Positions 45,902-54,960 of a stretch of 64,000 nucleotides of DNA are shown here, one piece after another. Both the position numbers and the translations under genes were made by a program. Source of the stretch: Toxonevra muliebris (Eukaryota; Arthropoda; Insecta; Diptera; Pallopteridae); NCBI GenBank assembly GCA_963691655.1, contig OY829328.1, positions 17,190,704 to 17,254,703 on the forward strand. Reading direction: 5' to 3'. Below the pieces are notes generated by a model. That model was not told where the DNA came from and searched no databases. It saw only the letters and a list, made by a program, of their open reading frames with translations. How positions within the stretch are numbered: position 1 is the stretch's first letter; each line of letters begins with the position of its first letter.

Positions 45902-48434
45902 TATAACATAAAAAAGTAAGAGGGCGATCGTTCTTGTCCTCTCCGTTACTTTTCCCATGTTTTTTCTCTCATTATGTAATTATTTTTCAACGAAATTATT
46001 ACGATTTTTCGTGAGTTACAAAGGTCCATGAATCGTCAAAAAAAATTCAACCCTACAGCTAGCTGGCATTTGCAGAATTTGGGACTTGAAATTGAAAATA
46101 AAGATTTCCCATATCGCACGCCTCCTCTCCGTTACCCAATTTGTTGATGTATAACTAAGAGGGACTCATTATTTTTTTAACGAAACTTTGGTGGTAAGAA
46201 CTTGTTACTTGTTAGGATCCTCAAAAGCCCCCTAGTATCAAAGTAAAATATCATTTCCTTGTATGAGATCAATATCATTATCATAACTTCATAATGGGAA
46301 AATCAAACAAGTTCATATTTTAGTATTTGACCTCATCACTGCGTTTTGTTACTGGGCGTTGTCGACAGAAGCTGAAATTTCTGGTTTCTCGAAAATAATA
46401 CCTAATAATTTTTTTATTATATTTCCTATCTAATAAAGATATATTTTTTATATTAAGTAATTTGAGTTTTTTCCTTTCTTTTTTTTCCTCTTCCGAGCAA
46501 ATACAAAATTGCACGCTGTACAATAAACACCAACTCAATAAAGTTAATTAGTTTGAAAACTATATACCTATACATATTTAACGCCGATTGCGTTGTAAAT
46601 TTAGCGTAACATTCAAGTGTTTTTGTGTTAATTAACAAATTTTGTCATTCGCTAGTAATCAAAATATACATACATACTATGTATTTATGTATGCATGGAA
46701 GTGTGTAAGTATGAAAAGGTACATACACTAACTTTGCAAATATTTGCGGCAATTAGCTTTTAACTTTAACTATAAAAAATAAAATGACAAAATAAAAAAA
46801 AAAGCGACTCCAAGACGTTGCTGTCATAGCATTTTGGAAACTACATTTTACCTGCAACCAAATATGGCACCGTCTGGCATGGTGGTCGTTTGTTTGTTTT
46901 TGCTTTTATTTTTACTCTTTAGTTATCTCTAATTTCCTTTTCAAGCATAAAGCGAGCAGAGTTGTCTCAGCTGTCTCACTTCTCAAGTTGCATTGCATAT
47001 TTACCTGAAATTAAATAGAAAAACGGTAAGAAATCATGAATCATTTGTATGGAAGTGTTAAAATTTTTTTTAATTAACGTTAATGAAAACGTCTCTAGAA
47101 TGGCGATTTAATGATTGATCAAGTTTTGTAATAGCAACATAAAATAGTTTTGATTAGGTATGGCCTAATTCGTTCAGTGTTTTTTTTTCTTTTTTTCAGA
47201 AAATATGAAATATGGATATGTTGTGCAATCAATGTGTGAGCAACCAATCAATTATATTACATCATTAGAAAATACATATAAAGGAAATACTATGTTTACT
47301 TGAAGAATGCATACTTAATGGTAATTTTGTAATTTTCGCAATATCTGTTCTCTGTGACAATCGCCATCTTGAAGCTCCATGTGCTGATTTTTTGATTTCC
47401 TTCGATCGATAGTTGAATCTATTTCAGACTTTCCGGCACTTGAATTTCATATCAAATAAGCACATACTAACAAAATTGTCTTTAGTGAGGTGGAACGACA
47501 ACTCTAACTCTAAAGTGAAAATTACAAACTTCCAGCCAAACCTTCAGCGTTTTCTTTTTATAGCATCTTTTAAATGCTTTGAAATTATTAAATTTCAAAT
47601 TAAATTAAAATATCTAGATCAAAAACTTTTTTTTTTTTTTAACTATTTGGTTGGCAAGAATTTAATATTTATGACATACATACATACATAATCTCAAAAA
47701 CACACAAAATTCAATTGTAGTTTGAGAATTGTCATTCAATGACAACTGCAAAGCCAAAATCACACCCAAAATGTCTACATAAATTTAAACCAAAAAGGTG
47801 ATACGAATTTTATTAAATCAGGTCTAACTAGCTACAGTTTCATATCATATAAAACTGAAACGATGTTGTGTGAAATTTCGTAAACATGATTTTCTTATTT
47901 TTTTTTTTTTTTGTTTTTTTCTGTTTTTTAGTTTAGTTCAAATGACAAGTGTGCAAAAAATATATTTAGCATATATTTTTAGTTTGCGATTTGAAGGACT
48001 TCCAGTTGATCATGCATATTACTAGAGATTTGGAATTATCATATTTAATATAGGTACATAATTAATTTATAAAATATTACTATATTTTAATTATGTATAT
48101 TCAACAAAAACTGCATTTTTAAGATTTAAATTTTTGCATTTATTAAATTAATGATTTCGCATTTATTCAAGATTCGAATTAGTAAATAGAAATCTAGATA
48201 TTCTCAAATAACCGGAATTATAGGAACATCCAAGACTACAAAGGTCAACATTGCGAAAAATATAAAATTGCGAAAGTTTACCGCTATTTGGTAAAACGTT
48301 ATAAGAAATATATATTCAAGAGATGCCCTCATAGTCGTGTAGAAAGTTTCGTAAAGACTGAAGGGCGGAAGGAGCTAATGTGGGATGCCTCTATGGACGG
48401 GTATGAAAACTACCAATAATACCAAAAATGTACA
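45902..48434. other. 2.5-kb non-coding interval
   Basis: AT-rich. It contains TGTCCTCTCCGTTAC at 45935 and CCTCTCCGTTAC near 46124, direct copies of the motif also seen at 43470. Frames of 61-92 codons have no domains. T14 and T16 runs near 47627 and 47899. Confidence 0.5.
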
Positions 48435-48706
48435 ACGGCCAAAAAAGCTCAAGAGTTTTGAAAGTTGATCTTATATAATTCAAGTGCGTTGAACATAATG
48501 GCGTTTTTAGTTTTTCTCTATCACTTTTTTTATATTGGGTTAAAAAGGAAACGTCCTTAAATTATATTTTTTAGGTGCTATTTTTTTTCAACCCGTTTAT
48601 AAAATAATTAGGTGATTCAGAGAAAAACTGAGAATGCCATTATGTTCAGCGTACTCGAATTATATAAGATCCACTTTCAAAACTCTTGAGCTTTTCTTTT
48701 TGGTCA
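48435..48706. mobile_element. long foldback MITE (~90-bp arms)
   Basis: The left arm (about 48441-48530) and right arm (about 48612-48703) are inverted copies with only scattered mismatches. They share GCTCAAGAGTTTTGAAAGT, GATCTTATATAATTC and TGAACATAATGGC with their inverses. An ~80-bp loop separates them, with GGTTAAAAAGG against a TTTTTTTTCAACCCG block forming a further weak stem. The transcript would form a near-complete hairpin. Non-coding, family unknown. Confidence 0.85.
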
Positions 48707-49256
48707 ATTCCCTTGTGCAGTGTTTCTATACACATATGATTTTTTGATGTGTAAACATTTTAGCTCACGGTATGGGCAAAATTTTAAATGTGTAAAATGT
48801 AAGAATAACTGTAACGTAAGATGAAAGATAACTGTAACGTCCAGTTCCCCTCTCGCTCACACTACTGCGCGGCATGACTGTGCTACTCTAAACAACAAAG
48901 AGAGAAGAGAGGGAGAAATTAAAATACGAGCGGAGTTTGTTTGTTTATGTATCGATCAATTTACTCACGCATATATGTACATACGAAAACAAAATGTGTG
49001 TGTACATTTATTCGTGGCAGAATTATTGGTAGGTGTTAAATGTGTGGAGATCGACTATACCATACAAGCAGAGAAATCGCCGTTTGATAGGTTTTGCATT
49101 CGGTTAGTTAGATTGGATTAAAATTAAATATTTTTTAAAATATAAAAACAATACAAAATGATAAGTAATAAAGAATCTAGGTTTCAATAAATGTATAAAG
49201 AAAATGTAGTGCTAATGATAGCAAACCACGGCATTATAAAAATTTTGCTTTGTACA
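48707..49256. other. non-coding spacer
   Basis: AT-rich; a direct GATAACTGTAACGT-type repeat near 48806-48840. Nothing else seen. Confidence 0.5.
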
Positions 49257-49260
49257 TTAA

Positions 49261-49465
49261 CCTTAGAAAGGCAACACTTTTTTATTTATATAAATAGCAA
49301 ATATGTTAAGCAGAAAAAATCAAACTTATTTATTATAAAATCACTTATTTACTTCAATGAAAATAAATTGTTCGTTATTTTTATTAAATGCAGTTAAGGC
49401 AAATCTCTTTACAGTGCTTTTAAGAAGTAGTGGGGTGACTGGTCACCCCTGTTGCCTTTCTAATG
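49261..49465. mobile_element. piggyBac-like MITE, 205 bp
   Basis: Bounded by TTAA at 49257-49260 and at 49466-49469. The left end is CCTTAGAAAGGCAAC and the right end, inverted, is CATTAGAAAGGCAAC (14 of 15 from position 2). A perfect subterminal palindrome GGGGTGACTGGTCACCCC lies at 49432-49449, just inside the right repeat. TTAA duplication and the C(C/A)TTAGAAAGG end resemble piggyBac termini. No transposase inside. Confidence 0.8.
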
Positions 49466-49487
49466 TTAAATGCGGAAAGCACTTATC

Positions 49488-49561
49488 GTCGCCTGAGAAT
49501 TGATTTGGCGTATGTGTGTACAAATTCATATACCTATACGCCAAATTAATTCTCAGGCGAC
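49488..49561. other. near-perfect 26-bp inverted repeat hairpin
   Basis: 49488-49513 and 49536-49561 are inverted copies with 25 of 26 bases matched (GTCGCCTGAGAATT, then GATTTGGCGTAT or AATTTGGCGTAT), with a 22-nt loop. The size fits a small MITE remnant or a microRNA-type hairpin. It lies 19 nt after the TTAA of the neighbouring element. Confidence 0.8.
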
Positions 49562-50537
49562 GTTATGTAAACTTTTCACATCTAATAAAATTTCAAATCG
49601 ACAGGAAGAAAAACTTAAAGCGCGGAAAAAAAGATGCAATTGCAGCTGCGTATATACGAGCATATAGTGCCCGATGCATTGAGTAAAAGGAAAATAATGC
49701 AACTACAACATATCAGCCCTATTCATGATTTGATGCAATTGCAAAATATTTCTGCTATCACAAGAAGTTTCACTTCTGCCTTGTGTTCGTTAATACACAA
49801 CCAATTTTTTTTTTGGAATTAATGCTAGAACAAAAATTGCAACTCTGTACCGGTAATGTCGATGACAATTGTAGACGAACTCTTTTTGTGTGCGACATCT
49901 TCATGTAATTCCTTGGACATTTGCTCCATCTGTATGTGAAATGTATAACTGTCATAAACTTTAAGATGGCGACGCTACACATTGTTCTTTCTGCCATAGG
50001 CGTGTGTGTGTAATTAAAATGTTATATTGAATTAAAACTATTTATGAATCGTTTATTATATAGTTTGCTCGTGAATTCATTTACGGAATATTGATATTTA
50101 GCCTCTCATGCACATTGCTCGACAAAATTATGTCGCATTGCAAACTTACGCGCGACGTCACATCCGTTTGGTTTTACTCTAGGGACAAGAGAAAAGAACT
50201 TTCACTTCAAAAAGTTTCAAAAAATATTTAAGTTTCTCTCTACAATATTTCTGTGGTCACAAGCCATAACAACACAGCTCGAGTTATTATCATAATTGAA
50301 ATCTTCAAATCCGATTTCATATTGTGTCAAAATTTAATGAATATCGGTTCAGTGGTTTACGAGATATTAAAGGAAAAATAGCGCAACTCAACTTGATTAC
50401 TATTAGCATTTGAATCTTTGAAGTGCTCTTCATATCCGATACAATGAAAATTTCAATGTGTGTAGGAATTATCGCGTTCGAGTTACAAAAAAAAACACTC
50501 TGTTCAAATTAATTGCTAGATAGAATCCATTAAAATC
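49562..50537. other. non-coding interval
   Basis: Contains 62- and 75-codon overlapping frames with no domain. TCGGTTCAGTGGTTTACGAG near 50344 is reminiscent of dispersed-repeat sequence but could not be assigned. Confidence 0.45.
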
Positions 50538-50541
50538 TTAA

Positions 50542-51037
50542 CCCTCTAGTTGCCAAGCCCGCCTCTAGACTGCCTTCACCAAAAGGGATGGAATTGCCAT
50601 CATAACAGTTTTCTGTTGTTAGATTTTATCTTATCGTTTAGAGAATGTCCCAGGCTTTTAAAAGAATGCATCAGTTACACAAGTTAGCTACAGTCAAAGT
50701 CAAAAAATTGTGAAAAATAGGAAAATTAATTATTTTGATTGTATTTGAGATAAAAGTGAAAAAAATAAATAAAATACTTCCCGTCAGAGTATCCAAATAA
50801 AAAAAAGCTATGGATAGCTAACAATTTGAATTTTTTATATAAAATATTTAATTACTTAAAACAAATTGATAAAAAGCTTATTCAACATCAAATAATTTAA
50901 GGCGCTCAAACTTTCTCACTTCATAAAACCACGCCCATTAGTGTTTTTTAGGGGTTTTAAATCAGTTTATGATTTTTACGCCAATATTAATCAATTCAGA
51001 TTTTTTTTTATCAATCAAAAATTTGGGAACTAGAGGG
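50542..51037. mobile_element. piggyBac-like MITE, 496 bp
   Basis: Bounded by TTAA (50538-50541 and 51038-51041). The left end CCCTCTAGTTGCCAA and right end, inverted, CCCTCTAGTTCCCAA match at 14 of 15. AT-rich interior without transposase. It sits immediately upstream of the secreted-peptide/TIL gene cluster. Confidence 0.85.
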
Positions 51038-51322
51038 TTAATTGTAAAATTAATTTGTTTTTTTTTTTATAATTTGGCTTTAAATAATTAATACTTTAGA
51101 GTATATTAATCTATTTAAATTACGGTTAATTTCACTGAGCTATTATTATTTTTGTAATGTTCATTTTTCAATGGGTTCATTTAACAACTGCACATAGAGT
51201 TCATAAAATTAATGAAGTATATTAAATTTCGAATAAAAATAAAAACAAAATATTTGGTTATAAAAAATATAAAAGTTACACAGAATATTTTTTATTTTTT
51301 ATTTTCCTACATTTTGGAGACA

Positions 51323-51574
51323 ATGAAATTATTAACAATTTTTGTATTCTTCCTTAGTATGATTGTATTGATATTTGCGTCAGGTTCCAAAGTTCGAGGT
51401 ATGTATTTAATATTTTATGCAAATTTTGTGTGACAATGTAATGTAGTTTTTCTTATTTTGTTTTCATTAATATTTTGTGTTGTTCCAAAAGGAAGTCAGA
51501 AAATGAGGAATAACTCAAATGTGGAGCCAGATGTCGGCATATATGCAGTGAAAATCCTGAGAAGGCATCCATAA
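51323..51574 (+). CDS. small secreted cysteine-free peptide (novel, 52 aa)
   Basis: Predicted two-exon gene: exon 1 51323-51398, GT..AG intron 51399-51491, exon 2 51492-51574. The 52-residue product starts with a strong signal peptide (MKLLTIFVFFLSMIVLIFAS). The predicted mature part is about 30 residues, has no cysteine, is basic and ends KILRRHP. The phase-1 intron just after the signal peptide is the layout of the two TIL genes downstream. TATAAAAG lies at 51268-51275. I do not recognise a family. A homologous but destroyed copy occurs at 53200-53416. It could be a secreted regulatory or seminal-fluid-type peptide, but function is unknown. Support is signal peptide, splice sites and duplication; no protein match could be made. 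Confidence 0.5.
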
Positions 51575-52473
51575 TGAAATGGAACATGTGCTGAATCAAG
51601 TTTCGTGTTGATTTTAAAACCAATATGCTTATAATTTTTATTCTGTGAAAAAATGTTTTACAAGAAAAAAAAAAATTAAAGACTATTCAAAAACAGGATT
51701 TACAAAAAAATCACATTGGCATTTTATTTATTTATACGTAATAATTAAAGTGCAAGTTCTGAGCAATGAAGTATGGATTTTCGATTTGGTGTAACCCTCC
51801 GATATTTGAGTAGATCTCTGAGGACAATTTTGCCCACAACTTTTGCGATGGATTTTTTTAAATTTTATTTTATGAAAGTATTATAGTTTTATTAAGGGGA
51901 TTACACATTTTACTGTTATCTGATTTAAACTATTTTTATTTCATTCGAAGGGTCAAAGATTGTAGTTCTTACTACAATCTTGAATCTTTTAAAAATATTT
52001 CGCAAATGCTAGTCTAATGTTCTCCTGAGAACTACATTTTTTCAAATATTCCGAAATTACGTGGAGTAGAAAATATATAGTTCCCCCATATTTCTCCAAA
52101 AGAACGCATATACACGGATGTAGTGAAAAGGTGTGATTAAAACTTTAACCGCTTTAATCTGTGCTTAGAGTGTGTTGGGTATAAAAACTGGTATTTAAAT
52201 TCTGATCAATAGAATCGTGATTTCTTATTTAGACACTTATTAATACACACATTGACGTTAATTGAAAGAAATTAGTTAAATGCTACCGCCAGAAATATGC
52301 AGCAATCAGATACTTCACTAATTATGCCCGTTTGCTAGTCCATCGAAAAGTAAAACGGTTGCCTAGTGCAAACACGTTTGAACATGTATTAAATTTATAG
52401 ACTTGACACTTGCATTTTATTATAAAAGTTTTAAAGATAATTTTTTGGTTTTTATTCATCAAAAATTACTCTC

Positions 52474-52500
52474 GCGCCCGCTTCCCTGCTCATTACCATA
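52474..52500 (+). promoter_or_regulatory. conserved upstream block of TIL gene 1 (TATA lost)
   Basis: GCGCCCGCTTCCCTG followed by CTCATTACCATA is identical to the block upstream of TIL gene 2 (54351-54378). The initiator-like TCATTA is at 52490-52495. At the position where gene 2 has TATAAATA, this copy has CAAAAATTA, so the TATA box appears degraded. A separate TATAAAAG-like sequence lies about 70 bp upstream of the initiator, too far for normal spacing. Confidence 0.6.
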
Positions 52501-52622
52501 ATAAAAACTAAAAAAATATTTTTACTTTCTTATAAAAACAAGTAATTTTCGAAAAATGTTTTAGTTTCTCTCAAAAATTTCTGCTGCTCAGTTTGAAATT
52601 GAATTAAAGTGCAGCCAACAAA

Positions 52623-52958
52623 ATGAAATTATCATTAAATTTTATACTTTTGCTTCTGAGTGTGATTACATTGGTATTTATAACAAATGCTAAAGCGCAA
52701 GGTTTGTATTAAATATTAACAACGAGTTCAAAGTTAGCTTCCTTAAATTTTTTTTTATTTCTTCTTTTTGGTTTAGATTCAAAAGACTGCGTTGAAAATG
52801 AAGAGTTTGTTACATGTGGAACCGCATGTCCAGAAAAATGTGGTGATGATCCTAAAGCTCTTAAAATCTGTACTCTTCAGTGTGTAATTGGGTGCCAGTG
52901 CAAGAATGAATACAAGCGTAGCGGCAGTGGAAAATGTGTGCTGCCTAAAGATTGCTAG
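52623..52958 (+). CDS. TIL-domain serine protease inhibitor 1
   Basis: Exon 1 52623-52701, 75-nt GT..AG intron, exon 2 52777-52958; 86 aa. Residues 1-26 are a signal peptide ending NAKAQ. Residues 31-86 form one trypsin-inhibitor-like (TIL) domain with ten cysteines (31, 40, 44, 48, 58, 62, 66, 68, 80, 86), the full five-disulfide set. The product should be secreted and bind a serine protease through the loop between cysteines 5 and 6 (CTLQC). By analogy to the honeybee inhibitor AMCI (CTMQC loop), the P1 residue is Leu60, suggesting chymotrypsin-like targets (inference). ICTLQC.IGCQC and GKCVLPKDC are strongly TIL-like. The start is the first ATG before the signal peptide. It could act in immunity, gut, venom-like saliva or seminal fluid; the sequence does not say which. 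Confidence 0.92.
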
Positions 52959-53199
52959 AAGCGTGAAATTCGTAGTAATCACAATGTTGAGCTTATGTGA
53001 GGATTGTGATGAAAAACACTCACTTCAAATTAATAGAAATCATAGAAATCTTGATTTGAAAATCAATTTGCTTTTACTTCAAATAATTGATATTTTGAAG
53101 TAAGTTTGAATTAATTTCAATTGCAATTAATTTCATTTATCTGTTATTATTTTTGTAATGATCATTTTGTCAATGAGTTCATTAAATTAATGAAAAAAA

Positions 53200-53416
53200 T
53201 TAGTTTTCCAATAAAAATAGAAACAAAACATTTATTTATATGAAATGGCAAAGTTACACTGAATATTTTATTATTTTACTAGCTTAATTTTGGGGTAAAC
53301 AAAATTATTAATGATTTATATATTGTGGGGTATCTCTTTAATATTTTATACAAATTTTTGTATGGTAAGGAAATTATGTTTTTTATTTTGTTATACCTCA
53401 TTTTTTGTAGTATTTT
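53200..53416 (+). pseudogene. remnant of duplicated small secreted-peptide gene
   Basis: Aligns to 51222-51490 of unit A: CAATAAAAATAGAAACAAAA, GTTACACTGAATATTTTATT, then AAACAAAATTATTAATGATT where unit A has the start codon context ACAATGAAATTATTAAC. The ATG is lost, most of the signal-peptide exon is deleted, and the intron area (TATTTTATACAAATTTT) continues to the transposon junction. Exon 2 is absent. It cannot make the peptide. Confidence 0.7.
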
Positions 53417-53960
53417 AGTTTTACCTAATAATTTTTTTGGGGTGTAAATTTAAAAATTTCTTTGATCTAGTTATTTTTGAAAAATATGCCAGTTGTTATT
53501 TTTAATGAAAAACATGTTGATTTATTGTGAGTTTGATCAAAATGATTGAAGAAAAAGAAGTACGTCTTAAAATTATTAAAAATTTTCAAAAAAATCCAAA
53601 TTGGTCCTACAAAAAATTGGCCAAAGAATTGAAGGTCTGCCGTCAAACTGTTTCCAATGTTATTAAACAGTCTCAGGAGAATTTTACCATCGATAGGAAA
53701 CCTGGTTCGGGAAGAAATCAAGGACCACATGATATTGGGAAAGCCAAGAAAATAGAAAGCATATTGAAAATATCTCCAAATTTGGTGCGAAAATGCAGGT
53801 TTGAAAACATACAAAGTCCAAAAAGTTCCAGATAGGAATGCTGCAAAAAATTTAGACGCCAAAAGTAGGGCTCGGAAATTAAAATCGAATTTCATACAAA
53901 AATATTCATGTTGTATAATGGACGACGAAACTTATGTACTGGCAGATTTTACGCAGCTTA
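53417..53960 (+). mobile_element. DD37E Tc1/mariner element, copy 2 (truncated both ends)
   Basis: Begins at GTTTTACCTAATAATTTTTT, equivalent to about 30 bp inside the left end, and stops after GCAGATTTTACGCAGCTT, about the first catalytic aspartate region. The frame 53548-53835 starts ATG ATT GAA GAA and keeps the helix-turn-helix (NPNWSYKKLAKELKVCRQTV). A deletion of about 55 bp removes NTSGRKAARLAQCSDY. Both inverted repeats and the DD37E part are missing. Confidence 0.88.
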
Positions 53961-54337
53961 AAATCTATTGAAAAAAGAACAGGTGTCGAATCAAATATAT
54001 TGTTGAGTTTAAATCCTTCTCTTAACTAAAATGTTTATAATGTTGATTCTGTGAAAAAATGTTTTATAAGATGAAGAAAAAGGAACTCATTTAGACTGAA
54101 GAATAAAAAGAAAGCAGATTTTCTTCACGGTGCCACATTTTGGCTGGCAATGCCATTTGATTAGCTCACGAACAACTTGAATGGTCGCTAGAAGTTTCGC
54201 CTACATCCCTCAATGAGCTGTTGCGAATTGATTTATAAGAACTTCATATGAATTTGATGCTTTAGATATTTATCCACTACTGCTGATTGCAAATTACGTG
54301 GAAATGGCACCGGTACTAATTAATTCATATGCGATAA

Positions 54338-54378
54338 TATAAATACATTGGCGCCCGCTTCCCTGCTCATTACCATAA
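54338..54378 (+). promoter_or_regulatory. TATA/Inr promoter of TIL gene 2
   Basis: TATAAATA at 54338-54345 is followed by the conserved GCGCCCGCTTCCCTG block and the initiator-like TCATTA at 54367. The A at 54369 is 31 nt from the start of the TATA box, the normal spacing for an insect core promoter. The predicted 5' leader is about 109 nt before the ATG at 54478. Confidence 0.65.
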
Positions 54379-54477
54379 CATAAGCAAAATATTTTTATTT
54401 TCTTATAAAACTGGTAATTTTCAAAAAATATTTTAGTTTCTCCTAACTTACAATTGAGTTAAAGTGTAGCTAAGAAA

Positions 54478-54813
54478 ATGAGACTATCATTAAATGTTAT
54501 ACTTTTGCTTCTGAGTGTGATTACATTGGTATTTATAACAAATGCTAAAGCGCAAGGTTTGTATTAAATATTAACAACGAGTTCAAAGTTAGTTTCCTTA
54601 ATTTTTTTTTTATTTCTTCTTTTTGGTTTAAATTCAAAAGGCTGCGCTGAAAATGAAGAGTATTATGCATGTGGAACCGCATGTCCAGATAAATGTGGTG
54701 ATGTTCCTAATGCTTTTAAACCCTGTTATGCTATGTGTATAGTTGGGTGCCAGTGTAAGAGAGGATACTTGCTTAACAACAGCGGAAAATGTGTGCTGCC
54801 TAAAGATTGCTAG
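54478..54813 (+). CDS. TIL-domain serine protease inhibitor 2
   Basis: Exon 1 54478-54556, intron 54557-54640, exon 2 54641-54813; 83 aa. The signal peptide (1-26) differs from paralog 1 at two positions. All ten TIL cysteines are kept (28, 37, 41, 45, 55, 59, 63, 65, 77, 83). The acceptor used in paralog 1 (TTTAG) is TTTAA here. The next AG (CAAAAG, 54639-54640) keeps the frame and removes three residues, giving AQGCAENEE. The loop between cysteines 5 and 6 is CYAMC, so the inferred P1 is Ala57, which would favour elastase-like targets rather than the Leu-type of paralog 1. AATAAA at 54880 is a plausible polyadenylation signal. If the new acceptor fails in vivo the gene would be a pseudogene; the intact frame argues against that. 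Confidence 0.85.
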
Positions 54814-54960
54814 AGGCTTGAAATTCTTAGTCCTTAGTTGAACTTATATGCGGATTGTGATGGAAATCACTCACTTCAAATAAAAATCATTGAAATCTTT
54901 ATTGGAAAATTAATTTGCCCTTACCTCATATAATTGATATTTTAAAGTAAATTTTTGAGA

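Larger units (their letters stand above)
51042..53100. repeat. tandem segmental duplication, unit A
   Basis: Unit A holds the small peptide gene (51323-51574) and TIL gene 1. Unit B (53101-54960) repeats the same order. Shared blocks include ATTATTTTTGTAATG (51139 and 53145) and the first exon/intron area of the small peptide gene. They also include TGTGAAAAAATGTTTTA (51644 and 54048), the promoter block (52474 and 54351), and all of the TIL gene and its 3' flank. The spacers between the genes are not alignable by eye. A trace of yet another 3' flank occurs at 51055-51120. Confidence 0.75.
53101..54960. repeat. tandem segmental duplication, unit B
   Basis: Second copy of the [small peptide + TIL] unit, shorter and modified: a DD37E transposon fragment (53417-53960) replaces the second exon of the small-peptide gene. 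Homology to unit A resumes right after it (AACAGGTGTCGAATCAAAT against ATGTGCTGAATCAAGT). The TIL exon 2 and 3' flank (ATTGTGATG, CACTCACTTCAAAT) are also repeated. Confidence 0.75.
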
